From: Coturnix japonica
Lineage: Eukaryota; Chordata; Aves; Galliformes; Phasianidae
Direction of reading: 5' to 3'
Assembly (NCBI RefSeq): GCF_001577835.2
Contig: NC_029529.1
Span: 10,861,380-10,925,379, forward strand
Length of the DNA: 64,000 nt
The translations under genes were made by a program, and so were the position numbers. This document shows, in pieces, positions 1 to 24,697 of this stretch. The notes below the pieces were generated by a model, which was not told where the DNA came from, made no database searches, and saw nothing but the letters and a program-made list of their open reading frames with translations. How positions within the stretch are numbered: the stretch's first letter is position 1; the number at the start of each line of letters is the position of its first letter.

Positions 1-5
1 GTTAC

Positions 6-14338
<14,333 letters not shown>

Positions 14339-14381
14339 GCGGGGCGGCTGCGCTGCACGGCGGCCCCCGCCTCACCGGCCG

Positions 14382-14410
14382 GTCATGTGACACTCACCGG
14401 TATCACGTGA
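14382..14410. promoter_or_regulatory. Pair of CLEAR-like E-boxes near CLCN7
   Basis: GTCATGTGAC (14382-14391) differs from the ideal CLEAR element GTCACGTGAC at one base. TCACGTGA (14403-14410) contains a perfect CACGTG. Both lie 44-72 bases upstream of the CLCN7 start codon. Known: TFEB/TFE3/MITF bind CLEAR elements in lysosomal genes, and mammalian CLCN7 is reported as a TFEB target. Function here is inferred. Confidence 0.7.
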
Positions 14411-14447
14411 GCACTACGTCAACACGGCGCGACTGTCACTCCCTGGG

Positions 14448-14467
14448 GCACTATGGGAGTTGTAGTT
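14448..14467 (-). promoter_or_regulatory. ZNF143/Staf-like binding site
   Basis: The minus strand reads AACTACAACTCCCATAGTGC, close to the known ZNF143 (Staf) motif ACTACAATTCCCAGMATGC. Such sites are typical of bidirectional CpG-island promoters. Confidence 0.65.
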
Positions 14468-14589
14468 CCAGGCTTTCACAGAGCGGGGCGGCCATAGTGG
14501 GCACGGGTGGGGAGGGGGGAACCCATAGAGCAGCGTGGGGGGGAGGGCTGGGGCCTATAGAGCAATGCAGGGCTGTAATTCACACCGCC

Positions 14590-14608
14590 CACCACTAGGG
14601 GGCAGCAC
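14590..14608 (+). promoter_or_regulatory. CTCF-like site
   Basis: CACCACTAGGGGGCAGCAC contains the classic CTCF core CCACTAGGGGGCA with no mismatch that I can see. It lies between the CLCN7-side E-boxes and the ECI1-side GC-box array. Confidence 0.65.
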
Positions 14609-14642
14609 TTCGGTGCAGCGAGAGGGCGGAGCTTGAGAGACA

Positions 14643-14770
14643 AGGGGCGTGGTTATGAGAAAATGGGCGTGGCTTAAGCACGGGGCCGTGGCTTAAAGAC
14701 AGCGGGACTCACTCTTAGTGGGCGTGGTTTAACCTAAAGTGGGCGTGGCTTAAAGCACAGTGGGCGTGGC
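14643..14770. promoter_or_regulatory. Array of six GGGCGTGG (Sp/KLF) boxes before ECI1
   Basis: Six copies of GGGCGTGGYTT (one as GGGCCGTGGCTT) spaced about 18-37 bases apart, several followed by TTAA. GGGCGTGG is a GC/CACCC box bound by Sp and KLF factors. Related arrays occur at 34919-34992 and 49168-49300. Confidence 0.75.
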
Positions 14771-14810
14771 TTGTAGCTCCATCTGCGTCCGCTTGACCGT
14801 CCCGGACAAC

Positions 14811-17800
14811 ATGGCGGCCGTAGCGGTGATGGTGGCCCGGCGGGTCGCTCGCTCAGGTGCGTCCATCACGGCTGGGAGATCCCGGTGTGTCCCCCTGCAG
14901 GACCCCACGGGGGTCTCCTATTACCCCACGTCTCGTTTCTGTCCATCATAGGTTACACGGTTCCCCTCTTTGTGGGTCGGGTTCCTCCGTGTCCCCCACG
15001 TGTCCTCTTGTTGTCTCGTGTCTCCTTGTTATGGGGCAGGGTGTCCCCATATCCCCCATAGAGCTCAGTGTGTCCCCATAGAGCTCAGTGTGTCCCCATA
15101 TCCCCCCATAGAGCTCAGTATGTCCCCATAGAGCTCAGTGTGTCCCCATATCCCCCATAGAGCTCAGTGTGTCCCCATATCCCCCATAGAGCTCAGTGTG
15201 TCCCCATAGCCCCCCATAGAGCTCGGTGTGTCCCCATAGCCCCCCATAGAGCTCAGTGTGTCTCCATATCCCCCATAGAGTTCAGTGTGTCACCATATCC
15301 CCATAGAGTTCAGTGTGTCACCATATCCCCCCATAGAGCTCAATGTGTCCCTCTGTCCCTCTCCCTTCCCCCTGTCCCCCAGGTATACTGTTTCCCTACA
15401 GCAGCCCACAGCTTTGGGGCCGAGCTGCCCTGCAGCCCCCCGTCCTCCTGCCCACCCAGCGCCGCACCTTCAGCAACAACAAGATCCTGGTGGAGCTGGA
15501 CACGAGCTCAGGTACAGTGTCACCTCACCCCACAGAGCCCCCCCAGCTTCTATGGGGTCCCTGCTTTGTAGCTGTCCTCCATGGAGCAGCTGTGGGGGTT
15601 TCTGTGCCCTGGGAGCCAGGAGTGGCTGTCACAGGGCTGTGTTGTGCTTGATGTTTCCCAAGGTCTCCATAGGCTTTTGGGACCCCCCTGTTGGCCTGCC
15701 CTGGGCTCAGAGCCTTGGGAGGGTCTCTAGGGCAGGGCTCTGGGAGGGGTGGGGGGCTGGAGGCCTTCAGAAGAATTAGGAGAGGAAAGAGAGATCTGAG
15801 CAGAGTGGGAAAGCAAGAAGGCAGATAGAATTCTGAGCACAATGGATGTTGTGAGTGGTGTGTGCTGCTCTGCCGTGGGGTTTCTGATGCCTCTGTGGTC
15901 ACCACGGCTCAGGTGTAGCCACAATGAAGTTCAAGAGCCCTCCAGTCAACAGCCTCAGCCTGGACTTCCTCACCGAGTTCTGCATAAGCCTGGAGAAGCT
16001 GGAGAACGACCGGGCCTGCCGGGCTCTGATCATCACCTCGGTACGTGCTGCCCTGTGATAGCAATGTGTTTCAGGGCGCATTGCCTCGCAGTGATATTTG
16101 GATTATCTTGGTTCCAGGCCATCCCCAGGATCTTCTCATCAGGCCTGGACATCATGGAGATGTTTGGGAAGAGCACAGAGCACTACGCTGAGTTCTGGAG
16201 AGCTGTGCAGGAGATGTGGCTCCGGCTGTACGGCTCCAGCATGGTGACAGTGGCTGCAATCAATGCAAGTCCTTCACAGCTGATTTCCTGGCTGCTCTGT
16301 GTGTTTTGCTGCTTGCTGTGCAATGTCGTCATTGCGTGTGCAGGGCCAGCCCCCAAACCAGTCTTGTCACTGTGTTGGGATGTGTGGGTCTGTGATGAGA
16401 CTCATGGGAGTTGCCTGAGCTTGTTTGCCTGGCTGTTGTACTGCATTTGTAGCTGGAGGGGAGGAGATTGGGAGGGAGCTGTGCAGCACTGCAAATAATT
16501 GGCCTCTGCCCTTTGGACAGCAGTGCTTTGGGAGCTGGGCAGTGCAGCACATTCTTAACATATTGCTTTCTGTCTGGTTTGTTTTCCTCCTGCCAGAATT
16601 ATGGGCCAGCAGGGAATGCACTTTGAATTGCATTTTACCCGCTCAGTGTCTTGTTTTCATCCTTCAGTGCAATATTGCTTTAGCAGCTCGTGGCTCTGTG
16701 TCTGTCTTTCAAGATAGCTGGGTCTCTGACCAGCTTCCCACAGGCATCTTGTGCAGGGTTAAGCAGGCACTGAACTGTGGCTGAGATTGCAGTTTTGTAG
16801 ATGGCATTGAGGGTCACAGGCTCATAAGAAAATGCCATAACAAATCTCTGCAGGTTTTGCAACCCAGGCAGTGTTTACTCTGCAGCTGTCTATGAACTAA
16901 AGAGCGAAACTCAATGGGAGCAGAGCAGTTACTTAAACTTCTAGAAACAAATAGAAACTAAAATGTAAGGCTAGAATTTAGCAGAATCTTTAGTGGCAGT
17001 TTTGAGTCAGTCTCTCCTTGGGGAGACATCTGTGTTATCCTTGGCAGCTCTGTCACTGTCTTCTCTGTTCTCAACCTGCTGCTGCAGATGCACAGTGCAA
17101 TCATAGCTGGAGCATGGGGGCTGACCTGAACTCACTGCTTCCTTCTCCTTGCCAGGGATCCAGCCCAGCTGGAGGATGTCTCATTGCCTTGTCGTGTGAC
17201 TACAGAATCATGGTGGAGAACCCCAAATACGTCATTGGTTTGAATGAAGCCCAGCTGGGCATTGTGGCTCCCTTCTGGTATGCCAGTGTCTTTCATGTCT
17301 AGTGTCACAGAGAGGTCCCTGCAAAGAGATGACAGAGGTTTTAGTATATTTTAATTGACCACTGAGATGTAGATTTGCATCCTTCTTGGCAGAGTTCTTG
17401 GTAATTGCAGCTGGAGGGTGCAGTGCCTGATCTGCAGTCTATACTGAAATCAGTGCTAGGGAGCATGCTTTGCTGTGGGTTCGTGCTGTGCACCTGCAAA
17501 AGCTTTTCCTGCCATCTCTCGTAGGTTTAAGGACACATTTGTGAACACTGTGGGACACCGAGTTGCTGAACGCTCCCTCCAGCTGGGCTTGCTGCACCCT
17601 GTGACCGAGGCCCACCAGATTGGCCTTGTGGACGAGGTGGTGCCAGAGGAGAAGCTGCAGGAGAAGGCTGCGGCTGTTGTGGCTCAGTGGCTGGCTCTGC
17701 CTGGTAAGGGAGGAACCTGCTGCTGCCTCCAGGACAGCAACAGGACACGGGAGTAAGGCTGTATGGGAAGGACAGGAGCTGAGGCTGGTGTGTGAAGCTT

Positions 17801-18492
17801 CCATTTGAAGTGAAGGTGTGAATGGTGGGAAGTGTTATTCATGACCATAAGTCAGAGCCAGCAAGGGCTTGTCTGGTTGGAGATGTCCATAGTATGTAGG
17901 TGCTAAAGCAATTTTGGGTCCTCAGTATGTGGGATTTTCATTGTTATAATGTATGTGCAGCATCATGCAGCAGATTAACAGCTGCATGGCTGTGCATGGT
18001 GTGTGTGGCCAGATGTGCTGAAGGCCTCAGTCAGCTCCAGCAGGCAGCACAGGGAGGAAGAAGGTGCACTACTCCTCCTATTGTGTCCCAGTAAATCAGT
18101 CATTTCCACAGTGGATTAGAGATCAGAATTTATTGCATGAGAATGTATCCAGGTCAGGTTCCAGGCGGTTGAGCTCTCCTACACCTTTTTCCTTCTGTTC
18201 TAAAGAGCCCTTCAGAGTGTGCTGCCTCTGCTTTGGAGGTAGCAGCACATGATGATAGTGAGCAAGAGCTGGTTGCTACCAGCAGAGACCATGCACGCTC
18301 TGCATCCTCACTGTCCTCTCCACAGACCATGCCCGTCAGCTCACCAAGTCCATGATGAGGAAGGCAGTGCTGGACCACATGCTGGCTCACCGGGAGGAAG
18401 ACATTCAGAACTTTGTCAAGTTCATATCGAAAGACTCCATCCAGAAGTCACTTTCAATGTACATGGAGATGCTGAAGAAGAAGAAGAGCTGA
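14811..18492 (+). CDS. ECI1: ECI1, mitochondrial enoyl-CoA delta isomerase 1
   Basis: Seven exons: 14811-14856, 15383-15511, 15913-16040, 16118-16264, 17156-17277, 17525-17703, 18326-18492 (TGA). They join in phase to 305 residues, matching the usual length near 302. The enzyme moves 3-cis or 3-trans double bonds to 2-trans so that unsaturated fatty acids can be beta-oxidised. The first ~44 residues are Arg-rich and free of acids, ending in QRRTFSNNK, a likely mitochondrial presequence. The rest is a crotonase fold: SSGLDIMEMF (108-117) and GSSPAGG (151-157) line the oxyanion hole, and E181 in GLNEAQLGI is the expected catalytic glutamate. The intron after exon 4 starts with GC instead of GT; only that choice keeps the frame and the AIN-GSSPAGG junction. 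The start codon lies in AACATGGCGGC, which also fits YY1. Confidence 0.96.
15041..15345. repeat. Minisatellite in ECI1 intron 1
   Basis: About ten imperfect copies of CCCCATAGAGCTCAGTGTGT, some extended by a CCCCATATCC block to about 30 bases. The array lies between exon 1 and exon 2. All three frames stay open through parts of it, which is a property of the repeat and not evidence of a gene. Confidence 0.85.
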
Positions 18493-19079
18493 GCAGCCAG
18501 CGGAGACCTGGCCCCAGGAGCTTTAGTGACCCTCTGAAGCACTGCATTACTTGTACTCTCACAGTGAAGCTGTCTGCAGTGTGAGTGGTGGGTGAGATGC
18601 TGCCTGCTCCGTGGCCACCACAACCTCCCCCTCCTTTTAGTCCCCATCGAGTGCCTGTCACCACTGCTGCCTTCCTGAGAGCGGAGAGAGCTGTTGGCTC
18701 AGCTCACCCAAGGAACAGAGCAACTTGGCAACACTATGGCTCGAGCCTCCACATCCTCGGGTATCTTCCCTCCTGTCCAGCAACTAATTGTGAAAGTGCT
18801 GTTTGTCAGTAAAGCCTTTGATGAGGTGGGATACGAGTGCTTTGTTCCCAAGCATGTCTGCAGTCACTGCTTGCTTCCTTGCTCCTGGTGGACTGGGAGG
18901 GCTCTGCCACAAGCCATGGGGTGGGGGTTTGGGCACAGGCGGTGCCTGGCTGCAGCTCTTCTCCGGAGCAGGCTCAGGAGCATCCCACACACAGGGCTCA
19001 TGGATGGGACTGCAGAGTGCATCTTCATGGGGATGGTGGGAGCTGGAGCTGGGTCGTCGTGTGTGGCAGCAGGAAGAAC
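18493..19079. other. Convergent 3' region of ECI1 and DNASE1L2
   Basis: Only 587 bases separate the two stop codons, and the genes converge. A variant poly(A) signal AGTAAA on the plus strand at 18809-18814, followed by T/G-rich sequence, probably ends ECI1. I see no clear AATAAA on the minus strand for DNASE1L2, so its 3' UTR may run into the ECI1 3' UTR. Nothing else is recognisable. Confidence 0.55.
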
Positions 19080-22000
19080 TCAAGCCATCAGCTTCACCTC
19101 GACGGGGTAATGGTCGCTGACTGCCAGGGCCTGCAGGAAGACAGGAGGCAGTGAGGTGTAACACCAGGGTTGTGTGAGCCCTGTACTTCAATGCTGACTG
19201 CAGCTACGTGAAGCAGTAGTGTTGGGGCCCTTGGGGTGGCTGTCACCACTATGTGGGACCCTTGTGACTGCTGGATGTGGATGGGATGCCCCCAGCCTTG
19301 GAGTCATGGAATTCTGCCCCTGCTATGCTCATTCCTGCCCATGAAAGCCTCAGAAACTCCCCATTCATCTCTGTCCCCACAGGGATGGGCAGTGACCCCA
19401 AATCCCCCTCATATGTTGTTCCATGGATCCCTACCACATTGGCTGTCTGCAGGGGGCAGCTGTGTGCCTTAGGTGAGGGCTGCAGGCTCAGGAGTGCAGC
19501 AGCCACATGGCTGGGACCACGCTGCCTAATCCCAAATAATCCCGAACATTGGCAGCCCCGTGGTGCCAGGTTGTCTTTGCTGCACCTGGGGCAGCTCAGC
19601 TTTGCTGTTCCAAACAGCTTTGTGCACAGCAGCCACCCTGAGTCCTGGCTTACGATCCCTGCTCACCTCTTCCTGCTCCAGCTGGAAAGCACGCTGGAAA
19701 TTGTACACGGTGGCTGAGTTTGGCACGATGCTCCGCTTCAGTTTGGATCCACACACCACAATCCTGCATGGGAACAGCACATAGTGGGCACTGCTCCCAC
19801 CTCACCTGCGGGGTCCTGTGGCACGGAGCTATGGCACCTCCATGGCAGCACCCACCTGTCATAGGCACAGTCCGACTTCCCCACGGTGGTGTCGGCGCTG
19901 TCGGGGATCAGCCACTTGAAGACATCACTGCTGCGCAGGCGGATGGAGGCCCAGTCACTCTGCTTCACGTAGCTGCAGTCAGCATTGAAGTCCCCCAGGA
20001 ACACGATGTTCTGCAGAAAGGGCCACGTGGGGGCTGTCAGCAAGGCTGATTCCAGCTCTCCACCCCCAGAGCCTGGCACTGACCCCAGCTCTGTGGCCAT
20101 CCCTCCCTGCCCTAGAAGGAATCAGGGTCAGAGCAGGGACGGTGCTGCTGGGGCACTCACATCTGTCCCCCACTTATTGACCACAGCCAGGTAGACATCA
20201 TAGAGCGCATCGATCTCAGCAACAGCATCATGCGGGGCTGAGTGCAGGGGGACCATCACAAACTCCTCCGCCTCTGTGGGGAGAAGAACATCAGCCTGTG
20301 TATCCACAGCCCAGCGGCCACCTCCTGCTGTCACCCATCCTCATTCAGACTGAGGGTCCCCTGCCCCACGCTGCTCACTGCTGTGGGGTGCTGACACCCT
20401 GAGGACGAATGGCTCCCGGCTGAACACGTCCTGTGGGTCCTCGTACTGATATGTGTCCACCACTGACACGACGTCCGTCCTGTGGGATGAAGGGACAGTG
20501 ACCCCAGGCTCAGCATGGCCCCTGGCTCAGCCCTGCTGTGATGGCTTTGGTGTCCTGAACTCCAGCCAGTGACAAGGGAGCCCCGTGTCCCCTCTGCAGC
20601 ACCCCAAAGAGGACAGCAGTGCTCCCACCCCGTTACCTGTAGAGGAAGAGGTACATCTCCTTGTAGTTGTCCCGTCCCAGGGGCCCGCTGATCTCATAGT
20701 CATATGGGGATGAGGACACACTGCAGGGATGCAAATGGAGGACAGTGGCACAGCTGGCACAGCCCTGAGGTGTCCTTAGCTCTGCCACCTCCATGGGCAC
20801 AGCAGCCCTGAACCATCCACCGTGCCCAGCCATGGACTCCATTCTCCCTGCACACCAGCAGGGTGCAGGTCTGACCCTGCCAACCATTTCTCTTCAGGGA
20901 TGCTCTCCATCTTCATTTTGCATCTAAGCTAAATGAGGTTAATTGGTGGCCTGGGGGCTGCAGGGCCTGGCATCACTCTTGCTGCCACGTTTGCTTTGCA
21001 GGGATGCTGGGGGGATCAAAGGGGTGAGGACATGGGTTGGGCATACCTGCTGGGGAGCATTCATCTCAACCACAGCCTCACTCAGTCCCACCAAAGACCC
21101 CCATCCCTGTGGCACCCTTATCTGTGCAGAGCTCTGTACCTCACTGCACAGCCACCTCCACCACTCCACGTCTGTTTTGGGGCTGATTCATCACATTTGG
21201 CCAGATTTAGCCCCAGCCGTGTAGTCCCACCTTGCACCCTTCATCCCCAGCCTCAGCTTTCCCATGTCCCCTTGTATTTTCCAAATTCAATGTGCCAGAG
21301 CTGTAGTTCCTTTCAGCTTTCATGAGGGTTTTGCCCCTGTGCCCCCAGGGTGATGCACTGCATGGCACCCAGCAGGCTCCAGGCTGCCTGCAGGCGTCTC
21401 AGCTGCTCCTTCCCATTTCCTTCTGCGAAGCTACAACAATTTCCTCTTAATTCCCCTTCCAGAAAACAAACTGTCTTTCAACAGCATTTCTTTTGTTTGC
21501 CTTTTATTGCTCAAGCAGCTTCATTTTCCCTGCCCAATGCCAGCATTTTAACCCCAATGGCTTCAGCCCCAGCCCCACTCCTACCTGTTGAGCTGCTCCA
21601 GGAGCTCGGTGACGGCGCTGAGGTCGGAGTCACGCACCTCCTGCACCAGCACAACGTCATAGCGGCGCAGGATCTGCAGTGGTGATGGTGAGAATAAGCC
21701 TGGCACTGTGCTGGGTGCTGGGGTGGTGAGCAGGGATGGGGCCACCCAGCATTGGGTCACCCCACAGTGTCATACAAGCCCATCAATGCCAAGGCAGATG
21801 TCCCCATAGGGACTCACCCCATGGTCCTCCCATCAAAGTGGGGACATCCCTGGCACTGGGAAAATGTCCCAGCAACAGCCATGTCCCCGAGCAGCTCCAG
21901 CTGTATTTAAGCTCTGTCCCTGCACACAGCCCATCCCCATATGCTCCACGCAGCACTGGTTGTACTCACATTGATGATGACACCTGCCACGCTCTCATCA

Positions 22001-22116
22001 GACATCTTGCTGTCCCCGAATGACTGGATGTTGAAGGCACCAATGCGCAGCGTGGCGGTGGCTGGGCACAGGAGAGCCATGCTCAGCAGGGACAGTGCCA
22101 GCACCACAGTCCCCAT
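19080..22116 (-). CDS. DNASE1L2: DNASE1L2, secreted DNase I-like endonuclease
   Basis: Eight coding exons: 22116-21970, 21673-21585, 20720-20637, 20479-20379, 20273-20161, 20010-19856, 19763-19667, 19130-19080. They join to 278 residues. An N-terminal signal peptide of about 22 residues ends near CPATATLRIG. Residues expected for Ca/Mg-dependent hydrolysis are present: E61 (VQEVRD), E100 (NYKEMY), H151 (VPLHSAP), D185 (GDFNADC), the D of CAYDR, and H269 (SDHYP). LRIGAFNIQSFGDSK, VVSVVDTY, DPQDVFSREP and [14 protein letters not shown] match DNASE1L2 rather than DNASE1. The Pro-rich insert of mammalian DNASE1L2 is absent, as is the CxxC pair found in DNASE1 (residues 118-124 read QYEDPQD). In mammals the gene acts in keratinocyte DNA breakdown. 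Its place beside ECI1 agrees with the human order. Confidence 0.93.
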
Positions 22117-22719
22117 TCTGCCAGGAGGGATTCTGAGCCACAGGATGCAATGACAGGAGCCAGGCTTTATTCTGGGCTTGGAAATAGGCTTCACATATGA
22201 GGATAGAGTGAAAAAATCCACTTAGGTCGTTCCCAGCTGCTGTGCCCTGGAGTGTACCAAGCCAGCAGGTGGGCTGCCACCAATTCCAGAGGAAGATGAA
22301 GCACGTTCTGCCTAGGAGCATTTCTACCCATCACTTGTGAGCTCTGGGAGCTCCCAGCCCTGCTCTCCATGAAGCTCTTCTGCTCCCATTGCAGGCTCCT
22401 TCCCTCTCCACCTGCACCCCAGAATGTTTGTATCCTTTTTGCTTTCAGTCCCCTCCTGACCCTACACTGCTATTCTGCATCTTTAAACACAGCCAAAGAT
22501 CCCCATCACCATCTCTTCCATGCTGCTCCCTGAAGCCGGTTGCTTTCTGTGCTGGGATTGCACCATTCATCAAGCTTGGAAGGTGCAGAAGCTACTCCTA
22601 GATCCAGCAGAACCTGGTTCCTCCAGTTCCATGGATGAACCACAGCGATTGCCCACAACACAGCTACCCTGGCTCCCAGCCCATCACATCGCAGTCCTGA
22701 GCCCCAGCTCCATCCTTAC

Positions 22720-22771
22720 CGTGTGAGCACGCAGCACCTCTGCCCTGCCGGTGGCAGGAGGGCTGTTTTAT
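22720..22771 (-). promoter_or_regulatory. Probable DNASE1L2 core promoter and noncoding first exon
   Basis: On the minus strand, GGGAATAAAACAGCC (TAAAAC at about 22771-22766) could serve as a TATA-like element. About 45 bases downstream is a good donor, ACACG/GTAAGG (exon end 22720). This would be a short untranslated exon spliced to an acceptor just before the ATG at 22116, the same plan as DNASE1. Inferred, without transcript support. Confidence 0.45.
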
Positions 22772-24549
22772 TCCCAGCTGAGACGCTGGAAAATCAGGAT
22801 GAGTCGGACACCCCCGTGGGTGTTTTGGCACAGGTTTGGGCTCCTTCCTACATTGGGAAACCAAAACCCGCACAGGGGCAGGGTGGGGCCAGCGTCAGCA
22901 TCTCTGTGCTCAGCACCATGAAGGGGCTGGGGAGCAGTGGGAGCAGTGGGGCAGCCCAGTGGGGCAGCCCTATGGGGCTGGGGGTTTGGGGGGGCTCAAG
23001 GGGCACATCTGGGGTGGTCAGCTGGCAGTGCCCCCAGCCCAGTGCTATGCCATGTGGGGGGCAGGTGGCTGGAGGGGATGGCCTTAATGCAGATGATTCA
23101 GACACGTAATTAGAAGGAATAGGAGGAAACGGCAGGGCATTCAGGTCAAGCCGGTTGGATCCTCAATGACATGGTGAGCCTCTGTGCAAGGGCTGAGCCA
23201 CAAAAGCCTGGAGCAGCCGCAGTGGTCATCCAGAATCATCCCACTGGTCACCCTGAGAAACCCTGCTGATGGCCTCAAGCAGCTCCTTTGGTCACCCAAA
23301 GCAGTTCCATTGGTTGCACGGAACAGCCCTGCTCATGACTCCAAGCAGCCCAGGGCACAGTGTCAACCTGTTCCCACTGATGGGTTTCAACATGGCTGGG
23401 ACCACGTCCTAGATTCCCCATGCACACAGAGCACCCCAGGAGGTCAGGGGACAGAGTTGTCACTTAGGGAGGTGACCTTTCTTCCTGCTGGGGCTCGTCA
23501 GGCTGTTGCACACACCGCTGGCATGGCATCCTCACCACCAGTCATGGGGTGAGCCCGGTGTCCTCAGACGCATCTTTGCATTCCTGCAGGATTGCTAAGC
23601 TCAGGCTTTGCACCATCCCTGCAGGCAGAGTGCAGCCCAGTTCCTTTGGGAGAAGCATTTCCTCCTTCTCCTTTGGGACCGATGCCCCAAGGCATGACCC
23701 TCCCTTGCAGTGGGACTGTTGGGGCATGCAGAGTCCCACAGGGCATGAAACATCCAGGTGGGACCCTTCACCCACAGGCACTGAAACCCTCAGGAGGGCA
23801 CCGAAACCCTGGGAAGGCACCGAAACACCTGGGGAGGCACTGAAACCCCTGAGAAGACACAGAAACCCCTGGGAAAGCACCGCACCGCTGCATGGGAGCT
23901 GACTCACACCCTCCACCACCCACCACCATCATCACCAGCACCCATCAGACACCCTGCAGCCAGGAGGGCTCCAGCCCCCATGAGATGTAGGAAAAGCTGC
24001 CTGCATCCCGTGACTCAGATAGAGTGACAGGTCCTGCCTGAACCCTCCCAGGCCTTTCTCAGCATCCTGCTTTCTTGCTTGCTCAGATGGGAGCTGCTTT
24101 TCCCACCCACAGAGCCTGGTGCTCTCATCTTGGCTCCATGATGGGGATGCCCCGTGGCAGCGGTTGCTGAGCTTTGGATGGGGGATGGAGGAGAATGGAT
24201 GAGCACCCTGAGCACCCCACTGACCAAACGTTTATCTTCTAGGTGTGTTCCTTTGCTGAGCACCCTCATACCCTCAGGTGTGTCCCCAAAATGAGGCATG
24301 GAAAAGTGGAAATGAGTCCTATAGGATGGGAGCGATGGTACATGCATGGGGTGGCTCTGGGACACACAGGAGATGGTGGGGTTTGCAGGGCAGGATGTGT
24401 GCAAGGGAGTGTGTGTATGTGCAAAGGCTTTTGGAGGATGTGTGTGCATGCATCCAGCTTGGAGCCATGGCACTTGTGTGGGAGCAGCACCCTGCTGCCA
24501 GCTGAGCCTGAGTCTCTCTCCAAAGCATCAGGTCTGAACATGGCATCAT
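22772..24549. other. DNASE1L2-DNASE1 intergenic region
   Basis: No exon of a known gene is visible. It contains a G-rich stretch (22920-22990), the minisatellite at 23770-23885 and a GT-rich patch near 24380-24450. The open frames here are short, overlap on several strands and show no recognisable domain. Confidence 0.5.
23770..23885. repeat. Short minisatellite, GGGAAGGCACCGAAACCCCT unit
   Basis: About five imperfect copies of a 23-25 base unit ending in CACYGAAACCCY, in the intergenic region between the two DNase genes. Confidence 0.75.
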
Positions 24550-24555
24550 TTTAAT
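24550..24555 (-). terminator. Probable DNASE1 poly(A) signal ATTAAA
   Basis: ATTAAA on the minus strand about 145 bases after the DNASE1 stop codon. It is the first good hexamer downstream. Confidence 0.5.
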
Positions 24556-24697
24556 GCAAGCTGAGGGCATCCCACAATGGCAGGACCCCCGAGGGCTGGC
24601 TCCTTGCAGAGGCAGCATGCAGCAAATCGAGTGGTTACAAAGCTTTGTTGGAGCCAGTGGTGCGTGGACTCCTCGCTGCTGGCTGTTGGTGCAGGTC

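Larger units (their letters stand above)
14339..14810. promoter_or_regulatory. Bidirectional CpG-island promoter shared by CLCN7 and ECI1
   Basis: The two start codons (14338 minus, 14811 plus) are 472 bases apart and divergent. The interval is GC-rich and TATA-less. It holds two E-boxes next to CLCN7, a ZNF143/Staf-like site, a CTCF-like site and a run of GGGCGTGG boxes next to ECI1, each listed separately. Transcription start sites cannot be fixed from sequence alone. Confidence 0.85.

Noticed and set aside
14592-15345. Possible CRISPR array in the tandem repeats
   Set aside because: Units are adjacent and diverged, with no unique spacers, and the sequence is vertebrate.
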